Part shown: one piece after another, positions 29,270-37,302 of the stretch
Layout: each line of letters begins with the position of its first letter
Position numbering within the stretch: position 1 is the first letter of the stretch
NCBI GenBank assembly: GCA_024696615.1
Contig: JAILGS010000036.1
Span: 1-64,000, forward strand
Source of the DNA: Lachnospiraceae bacterium
GTDB taxonomy: Bacteria; Bacillota; Clostridia; Lachnospirales; Lachnospiraceae
Direction of reading: 5' to 3'
DNA length: 64,000 nucleotides
Position numbers and translations under genes: made by a program
The notes under the pieces: generated by a model
Database searches by the model: none
Told to the model about the DNA's origin: nothing
Seen by the model: the letters and a program-made list of their open reading frames with translations, nothing else

Positions 29270-29283
29270 CGAACATTTTTTCG
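29270..29283. promoter_or_regulatory. Degenerate third LexA box
   Basis: CGAACATTTTTTCG. Confidence 0.45.
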
Positions 29284-29293
29284 GAAAATATGT

Positions 29294-29322
29294 TTGCTTT
29301 TTATGATGGGGTATGCTATCAT
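29294..29322 (+). promoter_or_regulatory. Putative lexA promoter
   Basis: TTGCTT-N17-TATCAT. Confidence 0.45.
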
Positions 29323-29368
29323 GAGTTAGAAACATGATAACAAAGGGCTTTGTTATGGAGGTAAAGCG

Positions 29369-29989
29369 ATGAAAAATGGTAGAATTTCAGACAAACAGAT
29401 GGAAATTCTAGAATTTATTAAATCTGAGATCCTTCATCGAGGTTATCCGCCATCCGTTCGAGATATCTGTGATGCGGTGAATCTTAAATCCACCTCTTCC
29501 GTCCACTCTCATCTTGAGACACTGGAGAAGAATGGATATATTCGAAGAGATCCAAGTAAGCCAAGAACCATTGAGATTATTGATGATTCCTTCAATTTAA
29601 CCCGTAGAGATATGGTCAATGTTCCTATGTTGGGAGATGTGGCTGCAGGGGATCCAATCCTGGCAGTACAGCATATTAATAATTTCTTCCCAATTCCAAC
29701 GGAGTTTTTACCCATGGGAGAAATCTTTATGTTGGAAGTACATGGGGATAGTATGATCAATGTGGGTATTTTCGATGGGGATCATATTATTGTGCGAAAG
29801 CAGAATACCGCTTCCAATGGTGAAATTGTGGTGGCTTTAATTGATGATTCCAGTACTGTGAAGCGTTTTTATAAGGAAGGGGACCATATTCGTCTTCAGC
29901 CAGAGAATGATGCGCTAGATCCAATTATTGTACCGGATTGTCAGATTATGGGAAAAGTGGTTGGTCTTGTGCGACTAGACATACGATGA
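29369..29989 (+). CDS. lexA: LexA repressor
   Basis: SDKQMEILEFIKSEILHRGYPPSVRDICDAV; HGDSMINVGIFDGDHIIVRKQ. Confidence 0.97.
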   Translation: MKNGRISDKQMEILEFIKSEILHRGYPPSVRDICDAVNLKSTSSVHSHLETLEKNGYIRRDPSKPRTIEIIDDSFNLTRRDMVNVPMLGDVAAGDPILAVQHINNFFPIPTEFLPMGEIFMLEVHGDSMINVGIFDGDHIIVRKQNTASNGEIVVALIDDSSTVKRFYKEGDHIRLQPENDALDPIIVPDCQIMGKVVGLVRLDIR

Positions 29990-29994
29990 GAATC

Positions 29995-30033
29995 AAAAAA
30001 CTCGTTCATCCGTAAGGATGAGCGAGTTTTTTT
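29995..30033. terminator. Terminator after lexA (likely bidirectional)
   Basis: AAAAAACTCGTTCATCC-GTAA-GGATGAGCGAGTTTTTTT. Confidence 0.9.
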
Positions 30034-30183
30034 CTACAATATACAGATGGTAATCAGCCAGGCAGAAATTAAAGTAATCCCACCAATTGCATAAAGATAA
30101 GGTCCACATAAAGGATCCTTACTCCATTCCTTCAAGCGATTTCGCTTTGACTGATAAACTGTATGGGATTGCATGGTATTCAT
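30034..30183 (-). CDS. Small membrane protein, 49 aa (not in supplied ORF track)
   Basis: Manual translation: MNTMQSHTVYQSKRNRLKEWSKDPLCGPYLYAIGGITLISAWLITICIL*; purine-rich AGGAG upstream; one TM helix. Confidence 0.6.
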   Translation of the reverse strand: MNTMQSHTVYQSKRNRLKEWSKDPLCGPYLYAIGGITLISAWLITICIL

Positions 30184-30210
30184 GTCGATTTCCTACTCCT
30201 GTATGTGATA

Positions 30211-30834
30211 TTATTTACGAGCCTCAATAAAGGCCTTAATGACAGCAATACTTCCTTCTAATCCAAGCTTGGAACTATCAATGGTAAGATCATAAGTCTT
30301 AGCCTCGCCCCATTTCTTAGAAGAATAATAATTATAATAGTTGGCACGACTCTTATCCGTCTTGGTAATCAGCTCAAATGCCTTATTATCGTCCACTCCC
30401 CTACGTTCTTTAATCCGTTCTACACGACTCTTGTAAGGCGCATGTACGAAGACGCGAACCACATTCGGATATTCTTCCAGGGCATAATCCGCGCAACGAC
30501 CAACAATCACGCAGCTTTCCTTCTCTGCTAATTTTTTAATGGCATCAAACTGTGCCAGGAATACCTTGTGATTAATGGGCATATCAATATAATTGGATAC
30601 TGCGGAATATCCCAAAGAATAGGTGTCCATTACCAAATTATATAAAAAACTATTGGTTGGACGCTCGTCATGATGTTCTAAAATCTCAGAACATAATCCA
30701 CTATCTTTTGCAGCAAGTTCCAATAATTCCTTATCGTAGCACTTTACACCCAATTGTTTCGCAAGTTGTTCTCCAATTTCATGTCCACCGCTACCATATT
30801 CGCGACCAATTGTAATAATTAAGTTGTCTGTCAT
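30211..30834 (-). CDS. Cytidylate kinase-like family protein
   Basis: IITIGREYGSGGHEIGEQLAKQLGVKCYDKELL. Confidence 0.9.
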   Translation of the reverse strand: MTDNLIITIGREYGSGGHEIGEQLAKQLGVKCYDKELLELAAKDSGLCSEILEHHDERPTNSFLYNLVMDTYSLGYSAVSNYIDMPINHKVFLAQFDAIKKLAEKESCVIVGRCADYALEEYPNVVRVFVHAPYKSRVERIKERRGVDDNKAFELITKTDKSRANYYNYYSSKKWGEAKTYDLTIDSSKLGLEGSIAVIKAFIEARK

Positions 30835-30981
30835 AGAATGCACCTCCGCTCATTGATCCACGCCCCATAGGGTTTTGCCTTTTTAGACTCTTCTATTATA
30901 GCACAAATATGTTAAAACTTCCACGAAAACCCTTGCCCCATATGGGAAAAAAGAGAATTACGTACGTTTACTACATTTGCA

Positions 30982-31011
30982 GAAAAAAAGGGCGCCGCAA
31001 TTGCGACGCCC
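30982..31011 (-). terminator. Terminator of cstA
   Basis: GGGCGTCGCA/TGCGGCGCCC stem with one mismatch, then T7 on the minus strand. Confidence 0.75.
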
Positions 31012-31034
31012 CAAAGCCTTCTTACAAGAAGGGA

Positions 31035-32753
31035 TTAGTTCTTTTCAACCGGCTTCTTCTTAAAGATTACCTGAGCTCCCTCAACAGCAAGGAATAATGA
31101 AAGGATAATCAATAAGATACCAAGTACAGCCTGTACATATGGACCCCAGTCTGCTCCACCTGCTTTAATTACCTTGAACTGATCTAAGGTATTAATAGCA
31201 AGGGAAGAAATGGTTACTAACAGCATGAAGATGGTTGGGAGAATTAACATCTTATTGTTCTTTCCAACATTTGCACACCATGCTGCAACAGCAAGTAAAC
31301 CAAGTGCTGCAAGTAACTGGTTCGCAGATCCGAACAATGCCCAGATCTTAGCATATCCACCCATACCAAGTGCAATACCAAGAACTACAGTGATGATGGT
31401 TGCAACATATGGGTTTGCAAGGAACTTCTTGTAACCGGTAACATTTTCAACGGTCTCACCCTTGGTAGAATCAATCCAGAATTCCTGGAACATGAAACGT
31501 GCAAGACGAGTTGCGGTATCCAAAGAAGTTAAACAGAATGCAGAATAAGTAAGTACTAATAAGGTGTAAAGTACATGATAAGTACCTGGAATTACATCAT
31601 CGATCATATGAGCAATACCACCACCAAAGATTGCAGTAGCACCCTTTAATGCAGAATCTGGATTGGCTGCATTGTACTGATATGCATAAGCAATCGCACA
31701 TAAGGTTAATACAGCAAGTACACACTCTAATAACATTCCACCGTAAGCGATTGGCTTTGCATCGCTTTCCTTATCCAACTGCTTGGAGGTGGTACCGGAA
31801 GAAACCAAGGAATGGAAACCGGAAATCGCACCACAGGCAATGGTGGTAAAGAGAACTGGGAATACTGGCTTAGAAGCATCTGCAGCCTGAATTACTGGAA
31901 GGCTATCCATGGATGGATGAGCAAGGAATACAGCAACCACTGCAAGTCCAAGCATTGAATAAAGTAAGAAGCTGGACAGGTAGTCTCTTGGCTGTAATAA
32001 AATCCATACAGGAGTTACAGAAGCAACGGTAATATATATACCAACAAGGATCATCCAAGTCTTGTTAGAAAGATAAATTGGATGCCAGTTAATACCGATT
32101 GCAATAATTGCAACAATGGCAACAATACCAATTAAAGTAGCCACTGGCATTGGCATATTCTTACGATATACGCAGAAACCAAATACGATTGCAATTAAGA
32201 TAAAGAGTAAAGATACCATAGCAACCTGTGCAGGAGCTTCTGAAGCTGCCACATCAAGTACACCATCCGTATACTTTGCTGCAAATGTAGATGCTACAAT
32301 AGCACCGAATGCTGCAACTACAAGGATTAAGGTAAGGTAAGAGAAAATAATGAATAATCTCTTAGCTCTACGGCCCATGTTAATTGCAATGATTTCACCG
32401 ATGGACTTACCACCGTGACGAACGGATGCAAATAATGCACCAAAATCATGGACACCACCGAAGAAAATACCTCCGATCAGAATCCAAAGAACGCAAGCGC
32501 CCCAGCCAAAGCCAAAGCCGATTGCGGAAATTGGTCCGGTAATAGGACCTGCTCCGGCAATTGATGAAAAATGATGTCCCATCAGTACAGGAGCGCTGGC
32601 TGGAACATAATCAATGCCGTCCTGCATGGTATGTGCAGGTGTTTCTAAGTTTCCTTCACCAACACCCCACTGCTTAACGAGGTATCTTCCGTAAAAGATA
32701 TAACCTACGACAAGTACAGCGATGCTGAGAAGTAAAAGTACAACTGTGTTCAT
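31035..32753 (-). CDS. cstA: Carbon starvation protein CstA (peptide/pyruvate transporter family)
   Basis: GHHFSSIAGAGPITGPISAIGFGFGWG; many TM helices; ATG at 32753. Confidence 0.95.
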   Translation of the reverse strand: MNTVVLLLLSIAVLVVGYIFYGRYLVKQWGVGEGNLETPAHTMQDGIDYVPASAPVLMGHHFSSIAGAGPITGPISAIGFGFGWGACVLWILIGGIFFGGVHDFGALFASVRHGGKSIGEIIAINMGRRAKRLFIIFSYLTLILVVAAFGAIVASTFAAKYTDGVLDVAASEAPAQVAMVSLLFILIAIVFGFCVYRKNMPMPVATLIGIVAIVAIIAIGINWHPIYLSNKTWMILVGIYITVASVTPVWILLQPRDYLSSFLLYSMLGLAVVAVFLAHPSMDSLPVIQAADASKPVFPVLFTTIACGAISGFHSLVSSGTTSKQLDKESDAKPIAYGGMLLECVLAVLTLCAIAYAYQYNAANPDSALKGATAIFGGGIAHMIDDVIPGTYHVLYTLLVLTYSAFCLTSLDTATRLARFMFQEFWIDSTKGETVENVTGYKKFLANPYVATIITVVLGIALGMGGYAKIWALFGSANQLLAALGLLAVAAWCANVGKNNKMLILPTIFMLLVTISSLAINTLDQFKVIKAGGADWGPYVQAVLGILLIILSLFLAVEGAQVIFKKKPVEKN

Positions 32754-32754
32754 C

Positions 32755-33285
32755 TTATAATCTTCTCCTTTTCTTTGTTGATAATAGAACACTTTTCAAC
32801 ACTTTTCCCACAGATTTGCCACTGCGATTGGTTGTGATGGTATTACTGTTATTAACCTCCAACATGGCGGCGTGGACTTCCATCCAACCGTGGAAAGAGA
32901 ATCGAAAACTTTTGAAAATACGGATCTTGCGAAGAGCTTTGATAGCCTCTTCGTCGCTGGTCTCACAGATGATTACAGGAGTTAGATAGGTAAACATATG
33001 TCCCTGTCCCACATTCATGCGCTCTGCTCCATCCGTCTGTATATATGCAAGGAATTTGTTTAAGGTTTCCAAGGTAAGATGCTTACATTGGAAAAGATAG
33101 ATAAATTCTTCCGAGTAGGTGCGATAGGAAGGATCATTTTTGGATAATAATTTTCCTTCCGTATGAGAAAAATAATCACATCGAGCAACCAATTCTTCCA
33201 TCGGTCCCTCCATGGGATGCACATTATAATATGCTTCATAACTAGAAAGCATTTTGTTCGTTGCTTCGGATACAGTATAGGTCAT
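32755..33285 (-). CDS. Conserved hypothetical protein directly upstream of cstA
   Basis: Complete 176-aa ORF ending 1 nt before the cstA start codon. Confidence 0.7.
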   Translation of the reverse strand: MTYTVSEATNKMLSSYEAYYNVHPMEGPMEELVARCDYFSHTEGKLLSKNDPSYRTYSEEFIYLFQCKHLTLETLNKFLAYIQTDGAERMNVGQGHMFTYLTPVIICETSDEEAIKALRKIRIFKSFRFSFHGWMEVHAAMLEVNNSNTITTNRSGKSVGKVLKSVLLSTKKRRRL

Positions 33286-33416
33286 GTCAATAACTCTCGT
33301 CTCATTTCATTTCACACTATTTAAAACTATATACCCATTTCACAGAAAAAACAATACAAAACAGACACATTTTTTTCACAATTTTAAGTAAAATTTGCTT
33401 TCAAGTTAAAAAAGAA

Positions 33417-33442
33417 AATCCCACCAGAAAATCCGATGGGAT
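33417..33442 (-). terminator. Terminator-like hairpin
   Basis: Minus strand ATCCCATC...TGGTGGGAT then TTTTCTTTTTT. Confidence 0.65.
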
Positions 33443-33459
33443 AAACTTAAGATTCTTAA

Positions 33460-33783
33460 TTAAATTCGAATTCCTTCATAGGCGATTCGGGTAAAACACA
33501 AAAATTTCTTAAGTGAGAAGCTGATATGCTCCGCTAATTCTAATTTCATGGGCGGAAATAATATGGTTCCATGTTCTGTTTCCTTACAACCATACCCCTT
33601 CTTTTGAAGGAAAAAGTTCTTTCGCTTTTCATCCACCAGATAAACATGGAGTTCACAGATTTCAATTTCTGTATTATTACATTCACAGGCTTCCACTAAA
33701 ATACAATTCTTCTTTTTTAGCTTCATATAATCAAGTAATTCTTCCGAATAGGAAATCGTCATGGTACTCTCCTCTTTCGCCAT
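33460..33783 (-). CDS. Conserved hypothetical protein (about 100 aa)
   Basis: ORF starts immediately after the rluD-like stop codon, consistent with translational coupling. Confidence 0.65.
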   Translation of the reverse strand: MAKEESTMTISYSEELLDYMKLKKKNCILVEACECNNTEIEICELHVYLVDEKRKNFFLQKKGYGCKETEHGTILFPPMKLELAEHISFSLKKFLCFTRIAYEGIRI

Positions 33784-34719
33784 TTAGATGGAACTAAAAC
33801 GATGAAGCAAGTTCTCAAAATACTCCGGGCGCTTTGCATGAACTTCTATATATTCTCCCGTTCTTGGATGAATTAACCCCAAGGTTCTTGCATGGAGGCA
33901 CTGTCCTTCTAAAGAGAAAGGACATTTTTTCGGTCCATAGAGTTCATCCCCTAATAAAGGATGATGAATGGAGGCCATATGCACACGGATCTGGTGGGTT
34001 CTTCCCGTCTCAAGACGACAGAGAATATGGGCATAGCCGCTAAAATTAGTCAGTACTTCATAATGGGTAACGGCACGCTTTCCCATCGGATCAATAGCCA
34101 TCTTCATTCGATCATTCTTTGCCCTTGCTAAAGGCGCATCCACGGTACCGGATACATTCTCACCAAAGGAATTCATACAGATTGCTTCATATTCCCTGGT
34201 AATACTATGCTTTGCTAATTGCGCTGCCACATGCTGATGGGCTTCATCATTCTTACAGACAACTAAAACCCCAGTGGTATTCATATCGATCCGATGCACA
34301 ATGCCGGGACGAAGTACTCCATTAATGCCGGATAACTGATCCTTACAATGATACATAATCGCATTCACTAATGTACCGGAATAATGCCCTGGAGCAGGAT
34401 GTACCACCATTCCCTTAGGTTTATTAATAAATAATAAATCCTCATCTTCATATAAAATATCTAGGGGAATATCTTCCGGTTCAATATCAAGTACTTCCGG
34501 ATCCGGAATATGAATATGCAATTGGTCATTTGCTGCAAGCTGTACACTGGCCTTAATGGGCTTTGGAATGCCACCGGACTTTTCGGAGGCTACCAGAATT
34601 TCCTGTTCCTTAATAAGTTTTTGAATATAGGAACGAGAAAGATCGGGGAATAAGCTAGAAATGTATTTATCCAAGCGTTCGCAAACTTCCTCTTCAATTT
34701 CCAATACTAATTCCCGCAT
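33784..34719 (-). CDS. Pseudouridine synthase, RluA/RluD family
   Basis: S4 domain, GIVHRIDMNTTGVLVVCKND, GRTHQIRVHM. Confidence 0.95.
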   Translation of the reverse strand: MRELVLEIEEEVCERLDKYISSLFPDLSRSYIQKLIKEQEILVASEKSGGIPKPIKASVQLAANDQLHIHIPDPEVLDIEPEDIPLDILYEDEDLLFINKPKGMVVHPAPGHYSGTLVNAIMYHCKDQLSGINGVLRPGIVHRIDMNTTGVLVVCKNDEAHQHVAAQLAKHSITREYEAICMNSFGENVSGTVDAPLARAKNDRMKMAIDPMGKRAVTHYEVLTNFSGYAHILCRLETGRTHQIRVHMASIHHPLLGDELYGPKKCPFSLEGQCLHARTLGLIHPRTGEYIEVHAKRPEYFENLLHRFSSI

Positions 34720-34721
34720 TC

Positions 34722-35249
34722 CTACCTCACTTCTGTTTGATTCTCCTTCTTCGATTTCAGATAGTCAAAGTCCTTCTCATCCTTATTTACTGTAAAAAGT
34801 AAAATAATGAATAAAAATACAGAAATTACCACATACATATCTGCCACATTAAATACTGGAAAATCAATCATATAAAAATAGATAAAATCACGAACAAATC
34901 CGAATAAAATTCGATCAATTAAATTGCCAATGGCTCCTGCAACCAATAAAATCATGGAACATAATACAGGAATATAGTGGGTTGTCTTAGGGGTCTTGAT
35001 AAATGCCCACACACAAAATCCCATCACCAGGATGGTAAAGGGAATAAAGAAGAGTCTCGCTCCCTGTAACATGCCAAATGCAGAACCATAATTTTTTAAA
35101 TTATAAAAACCAAATACTCCTGGAAGTACATCCATTAAATCATGAAGTTCATGATGGGAAAACATCCAGATTTTGGTCCATTGATCTAAGAGAATCAACA
35201 GGGTAACACTGCATAGTCCCCCAAGACTCCACCATAGATTTTTCTTCAT
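34722..35249 (-). CDS. lspA: Lipoprotein signal peptidase
   Basis: LLDQWTKIW, KNYGSAFGML, AGAIGNLIDRILFGFVRDFIYF, FNVADMYVV. Confidence 0.96.
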   Translation of the reverse strand: MKKNLWWSLGGLCSVTLLILLDQWTKIWMFSHHELHDLMDVLPGVFGFYNLKNYGSAFGMLQGARLFFIPFTILVMGFCVWAFIKTPKTTHYIPVLCSMILLVAGAIGNLIDRILFGFVRDFIYFYMIDFPVFNVADMYVVISVFLFIILLFTVNKDEKDFDYLKSKKENQTEVR

Positions 35250-35266
35250 TCTCTGCCACTCCTTTA

Positions 35267-36355
35267 CTAGCGTAATACGGAAGTTAAAGATTCTTTCATC
35301 TCTTCTTCGCTTACGGTAAGATCGATAAAGGCCTGACCAATGGAATTGGCCAGAATAAATTTAATCTTTCCAGAAAGTGCCTTCTTATCATTCTTGGTGG
35401 CAGCAATCACTGCCTGCGCATCCACACCGGATACGGTGAGTGGGAACTGAAAATCCTGACATAGTTTGATAAAATCCTGAAATTCTTCCTCAGTTACTAA
35501 TCCACGCTTTAAGGAAATCTGCATGGCTGCAATCATACCAAGAACAACGCATTCTCCATGATAATAATGTTCATAAATCTGCTTTTCCATGGCATGACCC
35601 AAGGTATGACCGAAATTTAAGAGAGCACGTTCCCCCTTCTCCTTCGGATCTTTTTCCACTACCTGGCGCTTAATCTCATCACTGATGCGAATCATATATT
35701 CTAAAGTATCCACATCCAAGGACTTAATCTCCTTCACATGGGACTGTAACCAAGCATAATATGCAGCATCCTTAATAATTCCATGCTTAATGATTTCTCC
35801 AAGACCGGAATTAAACTGGCGTTCATCCAAGCTCTTTAAGGTATGAAGAGCCGTATATACCAGTTTTGGCATATGGAAGGCACCAACCATATTCTTATAG
35901 GACTTAAAATCCACTCCCGTCTTTCCTCCAATGGAAGAATCCACCTGGGATAAGAGGGTGGTTGGAATCTGAATAAAGGAAACTCCACGAAGATAGGTGG
36001 CAGCTGCATAACCACATAAATCACCAACCACACCACCGCCTAAAGCCACTAAGCAGTCCGTCCGATCGAATTGATTGGCAATTAAAAATTCATACACCTG
36101 TTCCACAGTATTTAAATTCTTATTCGCTTCTCCCGCTGCAAATGCATAAGTAAATACCTTATTTCCCGCAGACTCCAATATGGAAGCTACTTCCTTGGCA
36201 TATAGGGGCATTACATGGGAATCCGTAATAATTGCAAGTTTCTTTCCTGTAATAGAAAGTTTTAACAATTCATCCTTTAATAAAGAAAAATCCGGTGCAA
36301 TAACGATATCATAACATGGTTGATTTTCATAAGATACGGTGATCTTCTGGGACAT
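35267..36355 (-). CDS. aroB: 3-dehydroquinate synthase
   Basis: LVALGGGVVGDLCGYAAATYLRGVSFIQIPTTLLSQVDSSIGGKTGVD; ATG at 36355. Confidence 0.97.
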   Translation of the reverse strand: MSQKITVSYENQPCYDIVIAPDFSLLKDELLKLSITGKKLAIITDSHVMPLYAKEVASILESAGNKVFTYAFAAGEANKNLNTVEQVYEFLIANQFDRTDCLVALGGGVVGDLCGYAAATYLRGVSFIQIPTTLLSQVDSSIGGKTGVDFKSYKNMVGAFHMPKLVYTALHTLKSLDERQFNSGLGEIIKHGIIKDAAYYAWLQSHVKEIKSLDVDTLEYMIRISDEIKRQVVEKDPKEKGERALLNFGHTLGHAMEKQIYEHYYHGECVVLGMIAAMQISLKRGLVTEEEFQDFIKLCQDFQFPLTVSGVDAQAVIAATKNDKKALSGKIKFILANSIGQAFIDLTVSEEEMKESLTSVLR

Positions 36356-36419
36356 AGATAAGCCTCCTCTTTCAAACGAATTCGTTTCTTCTTTTATTTT
36401 TTTCCGATAAGATAAAATT

Positions 36420-36450
36420 AGCTGCATTGATTCGTACAATCAATGCAGCT
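36420..36450 (-). terminator. Terminator-like hairpin downstream of sepF
   Basis: AGCTGCATTGATT-CGTAC-AATCAATGCAGCT perfect stem. Confidence 0.65.
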
Positions 36451-36468
36451 AGCAAATACATCATCCAA

Positions 36469-37188
36469 TTAATAGCGATAACGATTCTGATTAAAAGAAC
36501 CAGAAGTATTGGAAGAATTAGATCCAGATGCACCACCATAATAATTCGTAGAACCTGGATAACCTGTTCCGGAAGTAGCCCCATAATTGGAGTTCGTATT
36601 ATAATTCGAACTAAACTGACCACCTGCATTATAATTCACATTGGCAGTCTGCTGGGACTGGGAAACAGCATTCATAATACTACTGATATCTCCAGAAACA
36701 TCAATGCTTGAAGGGGTAACAACAAAGATATAAGTAGAAATCTTTAATAAATTACCACCGATGCTATAACATGCTCCGGAAGAAAAATCAATAATTCTCT
36801 GTGCAAGATCTGCATCCACATCTTCCAGATTTAATACAACGGCACGGCCAGAGGTTAAGGTGTCAGAAATATCACGACCATCCTCTAAGGATACTGGCTT
36901 AATTACACGAAGTAATAACTGGGATGAAGTCTTAGCTGCCGGCTTCTTGGCTGGCTGATTGTAAGAAACGATGTTATTGGAAGCAGGACGTTTTGAAGGA
37001 GCTGGTTCATCATCCAAATCCTCTTCCCGTGCCTTACTTCTCTTATTACGACTGAAGAAGGATGGTTTTACATCTTCTTCTTCATCATCGTCATCCTCTT
37101 CTTCATCATAATCATCTTCATCATAATCGTCATCTTCTTCATCAAGAAAATTAAACGCACTAAATACTCTGTTAAAAAAATTAGCCAT
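36469..37188 (-). CDS. sepF: Cell division protein SepF with acidic linker and Asn/Ser/Gly/Tyr-rich tail
   Basis: DGRDISDTLTSGRAVVLNLEDVDADLAQRIIDFSSGACYSIGGNLLKIST; ATG at 37188. Confidence 0.94.
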   Translation of the reverse strand: MANFFNRVFSAFNFLDEEDDDYDEDDYDEEEDDDDEEEDVKPSFFSRNKRSKAREEDLDDEPAPSKRPASNNIVSYNQPAKKPAAKTSSQLLLRVIKPVSLEDGRDISDTLTSGRAVVLNLEDVDADLAQRIIDFSSGACYSIGGNLLKISTYIFVVTPSSIDVSGDISSIMNAVSQSQQTANVNYNAGGQFSSNYNTNSNYGATSGTGYPGSTNYYGGASGSNSSNTSGSFNQNRYRY

Positions 37189-37302
37189 AATAATAAACTC
37201 CCATCTTCTGTTACTGGTGAAACACACAATAACGCACTATATACTATACCTAAATACCATAATATTATGGGGCATGAAGCTTATGATGTCAAGTATTAAT
37301 TC

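Noticed and set aside
36427-36711. Plus-strand 94-aa ORF
   Set aside because: Antisense to the low-complexity sepF tail; Ile/Thr/Arg-rich composition is an artefact of the repeated codons.
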